Translations under genes and position numbers: made by a program | Assembly: GCA_944372715.1 (NCBI GenBank) | Contig: CALVZZ010000050.1 | Coordinates: forward strand, 1-27,026 | Reading direction: 5' to 3' | DNA length: 27,026 nucleotides | From: an uncultured Clostridia bacterium | GTDB lineage: Bacteria; Bacillota; Clostridia; Christensenellales; UBA1242 | Shown here: positions 1-7,002 of the stretch, piece by piece | How the letters are laid out: each line of letters starts with the position of its first letter | How positions within the stretch are numbered: position 1 is the first letter of the stretch | Notes under the pieces: model-generated | What the model saw: only the letters and a program-made list of their open reading frames with translations | Told to the model about the DNA's origin: nothing | Databases searched by the model: none

Positions 1-1706
1 ACAGATTTTGTGGTTAATTCGTCACCTGCAATTTCGCCGTATGAATAGCTTTTCAAATCATTGATCCCAAAGCTAGAAAATATAGTTTTAAAATTAAACA
101 AAGAATTTGTGTTGATAACTGAAATTATATCGCTAATATTTTCGTCGCTGATATTTTCGTCATTTTCGTCATTGTTCTTTTGCATATAGGCAATATATTT
201 TATTGTTGTGTAAGAACCTTCAACAATTTCAACATTGTTAAACAAATTATATGGTTTGTGTACAATATCTTCTTCATCTTCAGCATCTTCATAGACAAGA
301 GTTATAGGTGTTTCATCTTTCCAGCCAATTTGAGTGTCAACTTTGCCTGCAACTGACCATATAGAAGATGTCAATGTTTTTGACCCTTGGAAGGTATTAG
401 AAAATTCATTTGCTTCTCCCAATATTATAATTTCATAACTGAAATACACATCTGGACTATTCGTTACAATTGTCCAATACGACATATTCATATTTGTTAG
501 ATTTGTCTTAGGTAAATAATAGGAGTATTTAATATCACCACTATCAGCAGGAACCTCTTTTCCATTTGAATCTACATATACAATTTTACTATAACCTATA
601 ACTTCCACTGCATTTTCTGGAATGCCATTATCTAAAATAATTCTTAATCCAATATCTTTATATTTATAAGACATATCAATGCTTGTATCTGATGAATAAA
701 TTTCAACACCCAAAGAATAATCTTCTTCGTCTTTAGAATTTACAAAAATCTCGCTTGCCTTGTTGTATGGCAACTGAGCACTTGCTTGTGAAATGCTGAA
801 ACTTTCAATTTTTTGAGTTACAAAACTTACGCTTATTGACGCAGACTTTCCATTTGCATTTGTAAATTGAGAAATGATATCTTCTTCATCTTGATATAAA
901 GCCTCCACTTCATTCTCAATGATTGAGTTATTAAAACAAAAAGCAGTTATTGTTATATTGCTATCTGTTGGTGATAGCGCTCTAAAGGTTCTTTTACCAT
1001 TAATAAATCCTAAATCTTCTATGTAATCATTTACATTACCTTGCGAAATGCCAAAATTATAATACACAGATTTTAACTCATCACCAGAGAATTTTTTTGA
1101 ACTTTCTTCTGGGTAAAAAACGGGTTCAATTGTAAAAGTTGAATTTACAGAAAAAGTTGGCGATTGGGAAACACCACCTTCACTGCTTCCAACAACTTCA
1201 CCATTTCCAGCAACAGCCTCAATAGAAAATTCACTTACAGGGACATCTATGTTAACCTTAGCTTCTGCCTGAGTTACCCCAACAATATCTGTTTTTGCAA
1301 TTATTGTTGAAGTTCCCCCTTTATTTCTGTTCGCATTAATTTGATCATCATATTCTTGTGAAACAAAAACTTTAAAAGATTCTCCAATGTTGACATATTG
1401 TGGAATGCTTATAACGCCGTCAGAAATTCTTCCATTCACAACAGGAAGATTTTGATTTTTAAATGACAAAGTAACACCTTTTTCCGTCACATCAGCAGTG
1501 GTTGTGGTTACCATCATATCAAAAGATACATTGCCATTATTATCAAGCTCTCCCACTTCATTGTAATCTTGCTTTTCAAAAGATATGTTTTCAGGAGAAA
1601 TTTTTTCTTGATTAAAATAACCTGTGGCTGCCATTATACCATAAGTAATACCAAAAACTCCTATTAATGAAAAAAATACTATTAAAAAAATTTTAAAAAA
1701 TCTCAT
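1..1706 (-). CDS. Large exported surface protein, C-terminal part outside window
   Basis: The reading frame is open from a start at 1706 to the window edge (568 complete codons, no stop). The start is the ATG at 1706, preceded by a GGAG site about 7 nt away. An in-frame ATG at 1751 is almost on the predicted transcription start, so it is unlikely. Residues 1-27 (MRFFKIFLIVFFSLIGVFGI...) form a signal peptide or signal anchor. The rest is Ser/Thr/Asn-rich, predicted beta-rich, with phrases such as ITAFCFNNSIIENEV that suggest Ig-like or bacterial surface repeats. Near residues 513-527 there is a short acidic tandem repeat (DENISDENIS). It is inferred to act outside the membrane as a surface or adhesin-like protein. 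No catalytic motif is visible. The family is not recognised with certainty. Confidence 0.8.
   Translation of the reverse strand, partial: MRFFKIFLIVFFSLIGVFGITYGIMAATGYFNQEKISPENISFEKQDYNEVGELDNNGNVSFDMMVTTTTADVTEKGVTLSFKNQNLPVVNGRISDGVISIPQYVNIGESFKVFVSQEYDDQINANRNKGGTSTIIAKTDIVGVTQAEAKVNIDVPVSEFSIEAVAGNGEVVGSSEGGVSQSPTFSVNSTFTIEPVFYPEESSKKFSGDELKSVYYNFGISQGNVNDYIEDLGFINGKRTFRALSPTDSNITITAFCFNNSIIENEVEALYQDEEDIISQFTNANGKSASISVSFVTQKIESFSISQASAQLPYNKASEIFVNSKDEEDYSLGVEIYSSDTSIDMSYKYKDIGLRIILDNGIPENAVEVIGYSKIVYVDSNGKEVPADSGDIKYSYYLPKTNLTNMNMSYWTIVTNSPDVYFSYEIIILGEANEFSNTFQGSKTLTSSIWSVAGKVDTQIGWKDETPITLVYEDAEDEEDIVHKPYNLFNNVEIVEGSYTTIKYIAYMQKNNDENDENISDENISDIISVINTNSLFNFKTIFSSFGINDLKSYSYGEIAGDELTTKS
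131..169. repeat. Short tandem repeat inside surface protein gene
   Basis: Two 15-base units, CGCTAATATTTTCGT (131-145) and CGCTGATATTTTCGT (146-160), are followed by a partial unit. On the coding (minus) strand this encodes repeated Asp-Glu-Asn-(Ile-Ser). The period is a multiple of three, so gain or loss of a unit keeps the frame. Confidence 0.6.
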
Positions 1707-1755
1707 TTTTGTTCTCCAAGATTTAATTACATTATTTGCAATATTCGACATTTTA

Positions 1756-1784
1756 ATTATATAATTTGACATATTTTAAGTCAA
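1756..1784 (-). promoter_or_regulatory. SigA-type promoter for the surface protein gene
   Basis: On the minus strand, TTGACT (1784-1779), a 17-bp spacer and a perfect TATAAT (1761-1756) are seen. Predicted transcription start is near 1749, giving a leader of about 43 nt to the ATG at 1706 and arguing against the ATG at 1751. Confidence 0.75.
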
Positions 1785-1837
1785 ATAAATAAGAGAATTA
1801 TTTTATTTGCGTTCATTAGACAAAAAATGGAACATAC

Positions 1838-1866
1838 TTGACTTTTTATCAATTTCGTGATACATT
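1838..1866 (+). promoter_or_regulatory. SigA-type promoter for the 836-aa protein
   Basis: TTGACT (1838-1843), 17-bp spacer, TACATT (1861-1866, four of six consensus bases). It is divergent from the promoter at 1756-1784. A strong AAAAGGAG ribosome site follows at 1876-1883, 7 nt before the ATG at 1891. Confidence 0.55.
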
Positions 1867-1890
1867 ATTTTTAATAAAAGGAGTTTATTA

Positions 1891-4401
1891 ATGGCAAACT
1901 TTTTTATTCTTGTTAAAAATGAAAATAAAAGGGTAGGATTTCAAAACATTACTATTGACGAAAAGTCTAGTAAAAATATTGTTATTTCTAGTAAAGAACA
2001 CAATTCTCCACACTTAGAAATAGATATTGAAAAAGGTGTTTTAAGTGTTGAATGTCCAACAAACTCAACAGCTTTATCTTCAATTTCTGGAATTCCAAAT
2101 ACAGACAAATATAAAACAGCTGATGGAAAATATGAATTCCCAATCAAAAGTGTTAATATGGACGGAAAGGAAAATTTTTCCTTTGAGATTGATGGTTTTA
2201 ATTACACCTTTAATATTGATGCTAATAATTTTTTCATAACCGATGAAAAAAAGCAAAAAACATTAATTGCTGGATTATCGACTGCTTTTTTTGATGTAAC
2301 ATTAAGTCAGGATATATTTGCAAACCTTAACTTATCTAAAAAGATGGAAAACTTGCCAAAAATAAACACTCGTAACTTGCCAATACAAATTCTTGACTAT
2401 ATAAAATCAACTCCAGAACTTTTAAAAGCTCCATACAATGCAAGCGTTTTGCAAATAGGAAGCATAAACTTATTAAAATTAAACGATGAATTTTTAATTG
2501 CAAGGGGCAACACTCTATCTCCTTTGGCTAATAGTAAAAATGTTGAGTTGTCAACCTTTTTTGCTGAATCTGAAAATGGATATATTGCAACTTTTGGTAT
2601 GTCAATTAATCAAACAGGTCATATAGTTGATGCCGTTGGAGTAAAAAATTTATCAGAAGAACAAATAAAGCAATTACAAAACTTTTTAGGGCATAGTGGA
2701 AAAATTTTGACAAGTGAAGAATTTGGAAACTTAAAGATTCATCCAAAAAATCTAGTTGTATATAAACAAACAACAAAAACTTTAAATTCTAATGCCATAA
2801 AAGCTTCTTCTCAATCTTTTGCTCAATTTGAACAAAACGATGATGATGTTGAACAAGACCCTACTAATTCTGCCCTTCCAATACCAGCAAATGAAGCATC
2901 TTTTACTCCAAAGAAAAAAGATGAAACACCTACAGATTCTTCTCCTATTCCAGAAATACATTCATTAACCCCACCTAACTTTGAACAACAATTAGAAAGC
3001 TTCGATAATGTTGCTCCTTCACAAAATCCAGAAGAATCACCATCTGATGTTGACACTACCAGTGAAGGCAAAGAAAATAATAATGCTAATGCCGAAGAAC
3101 AAAACACTCCATCCCAACCTTCAACCCCACCACCTTCTAATACTCCTACTGGGAATGTGCAAAGACAAGAGCAGAGTGCTAACAACAATTCTAAAAAGAA
3201 AACAAGAGAACAGGCATTAAAACTTACCGGCTCTCTCACTAAATTACTAGGTTTTGCACTTGTTATGATGTCCTTAGGCCCAGCATCCTATGCTCTCTGT
3301 GCAGTGGGTTTTTTCTTATTCTTCTCAGGCTATGTTTCAACAGATGTTGTTGATATATTAGAATCGATACTAAACTTTGCAAAGGGAAGAAGAAACAGAA
3401 AAAACAATAGACAGCGAAATAACAACCAAACTAATGAGCGAACTAATGAGCAATCAAATGAACAATCAAATGAACAATCAAATGAAATGGTTAATAAGCA
3501 AGAAGAAAGTTCTGTGCAACAAATTCCTGAACAAGATCAACAAGAAAAGTTGAGTGCTAAAAAAGAAAGACCTTTATTGACAGGAGATAAAAGATTAAAG
3601 AAAAAAAATATAACAGACTTCTTAAAAAATGAAAGAGGCGAAGAAATTTTTGATGAAGAAACGAACGACTTATTTGGGCAAGTTGAAGAAAATGGAGCAT
3701 TATTAAACGAAACAGCAAAACGCAATATAGAATCTTGCAGTGACATTTTAAAAGAATCTGAAAATAATTTAAAAGTTCAAAAACAGAAATTGAAAACTCA
3801 AATAAGTAGATACAATGAACTAGCTCAAAGCGAATCAGCTGAAGATAAACTTTTAGCAGAAGAAATAAAATTACAAATTGTTGAAAGTAGAAAAGCTATA
3901 CTAAATGCAGAACAAGTATTAAAATCTGAGAAAGAAGAAATGGAAACCATTTTAACAACAGAAATAAAGGAAAATGCTAAAAAGGTTATTTCCTTAACAT
4001 CAGATGCTGAAAATCTTGTTACAAGCATAAACTCACAAGAAAATGATTTGATTAAAGAAGAAGATGGTACAATTTCTTATGACAATCCTGAAGAAAGTAA
4101 AAATAGAAAAAGACAGAAAAATGTGGCTCAAAATGAAAATGATTCTAGACAAATTTTAGAAGATGAAATACAAGAAGAGACAGCTCAAGAACAAGAAAAA
4201 ATTCAGCAAGAAATAAAACGAGAAAAGCTTGCAGAAAATAAACAAAATTTAAAAGAAAAATTAAAAGAAATAGTTACAGAACAAGAAAGAGTTATAGTAC
4301 AAAATCAAAGCTCATATGAAAAGCTTCATCAATCAATACAAAAAATTAAAGCTGTATTTTCCATTTTTACAAAAACACAGGAAAAAGATCAAAATATGTA
4401 A
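1891..4401 (+). CDS. 836-aa protein: soluble N-domain, membrane hairpin, coiled-coil tail; function unknown
   Basis: I do not recognise this family. Four parts are visible. Residues about 1-300 are a mixed, beta-rich region without a signal peptide. Residues about 310-435 are a Pro/Ser/Thr/Gln/Asn-rich, acidic linker. Residues about 445-483 are strongly hydrophobic with a central Gly-Pro (MMSLGPASYALC), fitting a re-entrant hairpin or two short membrane helices. Residues about 490-836 begin with a basic Arg/Asn stretch and tandem NEQS repeats (near 511-532), then a Glu/Lys/Gln-rich region predicted to be long coiled coil. Lack of a signal peptide plus the hairpin suggests both ends could lie in the cytoplasm, a tethering or scaffold architecture (inference). 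The start has AAAAGGAG 7 nt upstream. The stop is 6 nt before a terminator hairpin, and the mini-ferritin gene follows immediately. Confidence 0.85.
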   Translation: MANFFILVKNENKRVGFQNITIDEKSSKNIVISSKEHNSPHLEIDIEKGVLSVECPTNSTALSSISGIPNTDKYKTADGKYEFPIKSVNMDGKENFSFEIDGFNYTFNIDANNFFITDEKKQKTLIAGLSTAFFDVTLSQDIFANLNLSKKMENLPKINTRNLPIQILDYIKSTPELLKAPYNASVLQIGSINLLKLNDEFLIARGNTLSPLANSKNVELSTFFAESENGYIATFGMSINQTGHIVDAVGVKNLSEEQIKQLQNFLGHSGKILTSEEFGNLKIHPKNLVVYKQTTKTLNSNAIKASSQSFAQFEQNDDDVEQDPTNSALPIPANEASFTPKKKDETPTDSSPIPEIHSLTPPNFEQQLESFDNVAPSQNPEESPSDVDTTSEGKENNNANAEEQNTPSQPSTPPPSNTPTGNVQRQEQSANNNSKKKTREQALKLTGSLTKLLGFALVMMSLGPASYALCAVGFFLFFSGYVSTDVVDILESILNFAKGRRNRKNNRQRNNNQTNERTNEQSNEQSNEQSNEMVNKQEESSVQQIPEQDQQEKLSAKKERPLLTGDKRLKKKNITDFLKNERGEEIFDEETNDLFGQVEENGALLNETAKRNIESCSDILKESENNLKVQKQKLKTQISRYNELAQSESAEDKLLAEEIKLQIVESRKAILNAEQVLKSEKEEMETILTTEIKENAKKVISLTSDAENLVTSINSQENDLIKEEDGTISYDNPEESKNRKRQKNVAQNENDSRQILEDEIQEETAQEQEKIQQEIKREKLAENKQNLKEKLKEIVTEQERVIVQNQSSYEKLHQSIQKIKAVFSIFTKTQEKDQNM
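3421..3486 (+). repeat. 12-bp tandem repeat encoding NEQS/NERT units
   Basis: About five 12-base units lie here: a degenerate AAC-AAC-CAA-ACT, then AATGAGCGAACT, AATGAGCAATCA, AATGAACAATCA twice, and a final half unit. The last three differ by one base at most, suggesting recent expansion. The repeat stays in frame and lies just after the membrane hairpin of the 836-aa protein. Confidence 0.8.
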
Positions 4402-4407
4402 CAAAGT

Positions 4408-4443
4408 AAACCTTCCGTCATATATATTACGGGAGGTTTTTTT
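4408..4443 (+). terminator. Terminator hairpin containing the next gene's ribosome site
   Basis: AAACCTTCCGT (4408-4418) pairs with ACGGGAGGTTT (4429-4439) over 11 positions including one G-U, with a 10-base loop and a 7-T tract at 4437-4443. The 3' arm contains GGGAGG (4431-4436), exactly 7 nt before the ATG at 4444, and the T tract abuts that ATG. The same element can therefore end the 836-aa gene's transcript and mask the ribosome site of the mini-ferritin in read-through RNA. Confidence 0.8.
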
Positions 4444-4752
4444 ATGCCAAATTTTCCAGATCCTTATGTTGTGGAAATAAAAAAGAAATTAACAAAAGAT
4501 GAGTTAATACAATCAATTAGACAAGACATTGCAGGAGAGTTGGAAGCAATTTTTCTTTATGATATGCAAGTGCTGTCAACTGATAATATCGCCGTCAAAA
4601 AAACTTTATCTCAAATAAGAGATGAGGAAATTGTTCATATTGGTGAACTTTTCACACTTTTAAGGTTTTTAGACCCAAAGGAAGCTGATTTGTTTCTTGA
4701 AGGAGAAAGTGAAGTTAAAGACATTTTAAAAGAATTGGGAATTAACACATAA
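4444..4752 (+). CDS. Mini-ferritin, encapsulated-ferritin-like (102 aa)
   Basis: Likely ferroxidase-type iron-binding protein. The pattern GELEAIFLYD (about residues 31-40) followed by IRDEEIVHIGEL (about 58-69) matches the layout of encapsulated ferritins (EELEA..WYD then RDEEKEHA), which place metal at the Glu of ELEA and the Glu and His of DEExxH. Length near 100 aa and a single helix pair also fit that family, whose two-helix chains pair into a four-helix ferritin site. Known relatives work inside encapsulin shells. No encapsulin is encoded in this window, and the C-terminus (ELGINT) shows no recognisable shell-targeting tail. The gene has a GGGAGG ribosome site embedded in the preceding terminator and no clear promoter of its own, so expression may depend on read-through. 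A generic rubrerythrin-like protein is the alternative. Confidence 0.8.
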   Translation: MPNFPDPYVVEIKKKLTKDELIQSIRQDIAGELEAIFLYDMQVLSTDNIAVKKTLSQIRDEEIVHIGELFTLLRFLDPKEADLFLEGESEVKDILKELGINT

Positions 4753-4833
4753 ATATTTGTAATATTGCGACAAATTTTGACAATCTTTTACAAATTTTTT
4801 GCTTTTTTGAATAAAAGAACAATCTCTGAACAA

Positions 4834-4839
4834 TATAAT
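4834..4839 (+). promoter_or_regulatory. Probable -10 element for the secreted TasA-like gene
   Basis: A perfect TATAAT lies 44 bases before the ATG at 4878. The -35 is poor at 17-bp spacing; TTGAAT (4807-4812) is 21 bp away and a TTGACA (4777-4782) has no matching -10. Ribosome site AAAAGGAG ends at 4871, 6 nt from the ATG. Confidence 0.45.
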
Positions 4840-4877
4840 TTTGAGCTTATTGCTTAAATTTATAAAAGGAGAATGTT

Positions 4878-5423
4878 ATGAAGAAAAAATTCAAATTGTT
4901 GGCAACAATTGGGTCTTTGTGTCTTGCAATTAGCCTTATGGCGATTGGCGTATACGCAGCAGCAAGTGTAAGTTTAAATGTTACATCAAATGTAACCTTT
5001 AATGCAGAATCTGTCTTCGTGGGCTATAAGGGTAAAATTGAAAGAGCGTCTTCAAGAGATTTTACTTCCCCAGAAGAACTTGTTGCAGAACACGAAGATT
5101 GGGTTACAAACGGTGATACAACTTCAACATCATCAGGAACATTAACTGCTTGGACTCCATCAGAAGTTAGTTTTGAAGAAGGTAAACAATTTATAAAATA
5201 TACAATTACCTTCCAAAACAATTCTGGATTCAACATTAAAGTTGTTTCTTCCAATGTCCCAACTTCACAAGAAGGTGTTACTATAACTGAAAACAACTCA
5301 AGTCTTGCTTCTATAACACCAGATGCCACAGCAACTTGGACATTAACACTTGAATTAACTGATGTTTCCGGCTCAATAAATATTGATGTAAACCCAATTT
5401 TTACAATTAGCGCAGCAGCGTAA
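4878..5423 (+). CDS. Secreted TasA/camelysin-like small protein (181 aa)
   Basis: Residues 1-29 form a signal peptide (KKKFKLLATIGSLCLAISL then GVYAAASV), resembling SipW-type signal peptides of TasA/CalY-like proteins. The mature part is Ser/Thr/Asn/Val-rich, without Cys, and shows alternating hydrophobic strands (KYTITFQNNSGFNIKVV, TWTLTLELTDVSGSINIDV), consistent with a single beta-sandwich. A surface or matrix fibre subunit is the best guess by resemblance; no SipW peptidase is seen nearby. It is preceded by a probable -10 and followed by a terminator shared with the convergent metallopeptidase gene, so it is probably monocistronic. Secretion is well supported; the TasA relationship is an inference from signal and fold-like pattern only. 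Confidence 0.75.
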   Translation: MKKKFKLLATIGSLCLAISLMAIGVYAAASVSLNVTSNVTFNAESVFVGYKGKIERASSRDFTSPEELVAEHEDWVTNGDTTSTSSGTLTAWTPSEVSFEEGKQFIKYTITFQNNSGFNIKVVSSNVPTSQEGVTITENNSSLASITPDATATWTLTLELTDVSGSINIDVNPIFTISAAA

Positions 5424-5438
5424 CATCACTTAGAAATT

Positions 5439-5466
5439 AAAAAAGGTCACGCAAGTGATCTTTTTT
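5439..5466. terminator. Bidirectional terminator
   Basis: AAAAAAGGTCAC (5439-5450) and GTGATCTTTTTT (5455-5466) pair around a GCAA tetraloop with one G-U. It serves the TasA-like gene on the plus strand and the metallopeptidase gene on the minus strand, whose TAA stop (5465-5467) lies in the tract. Confidence 0.85.
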
Positions 5467-6913
5467 AATTTATTATAACATCGCCTTCAAACCAAGAATA
5501 AAAGAAGTTTTCTAAATTTTTACCACTACCCTTTTCAAATGCTTTTATAAGCAATGTTGGAGTTGCTGTTTTATATTTACAAAGATTATAGTACTCTTTT
5601 AAGCATTTTATATACTTTTTTTCACCTAAAAGCTCATACAAGCTATCGTGCATCAAATATGCTTTTACATAAGTTGTGTAAACATATTCTTGTTCGTTAT
5701 TGAAATCGTCTAAGCTTCTAATAAAACTTGTATCAACACTTCCTAAAACATCTTTATAAACTTTTTGAAATACATTATAGTTGCTTTGATTTCTAAGAGT
5801 TATTTCACTTCTTGTGGTGTTGTAATTAGAATTTTTTTCATAAAACAAAGCAGTGCTAAATTCTGCAAGTCCCTCATCTAAAAATGCATAATTATATTGA
5901 TCATTTCCAACAATTCCGTACCACCATTGATGTGCAATTTCGTGAATTATAACAGTTGTATAAATGTCATAGGAATTTAAACTGTCTGAAATTAATACAA
6001 GATTAGGATATTCCATTCCACCGTGGACAAAACTTGCTTCAACAATACTTAAAGTGCTATAAGGGTAATCTCCAAATAATTCTGTAAATGTTTTGAGAGC
6101 TAGAACACTAGTGTTTAAACTTTGATTTGGATTTTCATCTTGATAATAAAAGTATTTTATCGTTGTTTCATCAAACTGAGCTGTAACTATTTCAAACTTA
6201 TCAGATAAAACAAAAACAAAATCTCTAACATTATTTGCCTTAATATTTACAATTCTATTTTCCCCTTCAATATATTCATTTTCTATTTCCCCCGTACTAG
6301 CAATTTTGTAATTGTTGTTAAACAATATTTGCACATCATAGTTCGCCATTTCAGAGTAAAACGGGTCTCCATTTGAATTATAGCCATTCGTGTCCCAGCC
6401 TCCATTTTCATAAACACATAAAACTGGGTACACATTGCCAAAATTAATGGTATTTTCTCCAACACCATATCTATGATTTATTTTTGGCAAAACACACTCA
6501 AATTCAATTTTTAAAGTTATTTGTTCATTTATATTTAAAGGATTTTCAAGATTTAACCTCAATATATTTTCATCATTACCAATAAAATCAAAATCCTTGT
6601 TTGAACTGAGAATGTTTATGTCTCCATAACACTTTCCATCATAATAAGCTCTGTTATAATTAGCTAAGCTTACTACACTTTGAGAGGAATTTTCTCTAAA
6701 TGCATTTGGATAAAGATGAAAACAAATATCATTTAAGGTTTCACCTGTGTAATTATAGTAGTCAAATATCATTTCCCCACTTAATAAATTATTTTCATTA
6801 TCATATGCTAGCTTTAAGTTGTATAAATTATAATTTTTCTCTTCTGCATCAGCACAAGCAAACAAAAATGCTGAGAATATTATCGGCAACAATATTACAA
6901 AAAATTTTTTCAT
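5465..6913 (-). CDS. M1-family metallopeptidase lipoprotein
   Basis: A zinc peptidase of the M1 aminopeptidase (gluzincin) type, anchored outside the membrane. From the ATG at 6913 the product is 482 aa. The N-terminus has a lipoprotein signal ending in LFAC (Cys20). The zinc motif HEIAHQWW (His324, Glu325, His328) is followed 18 residues later by Glu347 in FLDEGLAEF, the M1 HExxH-x18-E layout. GGMEYP (298-303) corresponds to the substrate-binding GxMEN loop of M1 enzymes; Tyr replaces Asn. Residues about 25-230 are beta-rich, like the M1 N-terminal domain. The C-terminal helical domain is short, so it may be a minimal M1 enzyme. A longer frame to 6973 would need TTG and would bury the signal. 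No ribosome site is visible before 6913. It probably trims peptides at the cell surface. Confidence 0.88.
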   Translation of the reverse strand: MKKFFVILLPIIFSAFLFACADAEEKNYNLYNLKLAYDNENNLLSGEMIFDYYNYTGETLNDICFHLYPNAFRENSSQSVVSLANYNRAYYDGKCYGDINILSSNKDFDFIGNDENILRLNLENPLNINEQITLKIEFECVLPKINHRYGVGENTINFGNVYPVLCVYENGGWDTNGYNSNGDPFYSEMANYDVQILFNNNYKIASTGEIENEYIEGENRIVNIKANNVRDFVFVLSDKFEIVTAQFDETTIKYFYYQDENPNQSLNTSVLALKTFTELFGDYPYSTLSIVEASFVHGGMEYPNLVLISDSLNSYDIYTTVIIHEIAHQWWYGIVGNDQYNYAFLDEGLAEFSTALFYEKNSNYNTTRSEITLRNQSNYNVFQKVYKDVLGSVDTSFIRSLDDFNNEQEYVYTTYVKAYLMHDSLYELLGEKKYIKCLKEYYNLCKYKTATPTLLIKAFEKGSGKNLENFFYSWFEGDVIIN

Positions 6914-6918
6914 AATGT

Positions 6919-6947
6919 AATCTATGTCAATAAAATTATTAAAATGA
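6919..6947 (-). promoter_or_regulatory. Possible sigma-E-like promoter for the metallopeptidase
   Basis: On the minus strand TCATTTT (6947-6941, six of seven against KMATATW), a 14-bp spacer and CATAGATT (6926-6919, seven of eight against CATAHAWT) are seen. It ends 5 bases before the ATG at 6913, which would make the message leaderless. No convincing SigA promoter was found. AT-richness makes chance matches likely. Confidence 0.25.
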
Positions 6948-6957
6948 CAAATTAGAT

Positions 6958-6985
6958 TTGACTTTTTTCTCAACTATGATAAAAT
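6958..6985 (+). promoter_or_regulatory. SigA-type promoter for the dnaD-like/dnaI operon
   Basis: TTGACT (6958-6963), 16-bp spacer, TAAAAT (6980-6985), with an upstream TG that makes an extended -10. It is followed by the ribosome site GAGG (6994-6997), 5 nt before the ATG at 7003. Confidence 0.65.
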
Positions 6986-7002
6986 GATTTCACGAGGTAA
7001 AA

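Noticed and set aside
1744..1751. Idea that the in-frame ATG at 1751 starts the surface protein
   Set aside because: It lies at the predicted transcription start and has no ribosome site, while ATG 1706 has GGAG.
2823..3239. 138-aa minus-strand frame opposite the linker of the 836-aa protein
   Set aside because: It arises from the repetitive Pro/Ser/Asn codons of the plus-strand gene, has no ribosome site or promoter, and its Ser/Leu/Cys-rich translation is typical of a shadow frame.
4753..4877. TTGACA at 4777-4782 as the -35 of the TasA-like gene
   Set aside because: At 17-bp spacing no -10 is present; the only good TATAAT is more than 50 bp away.
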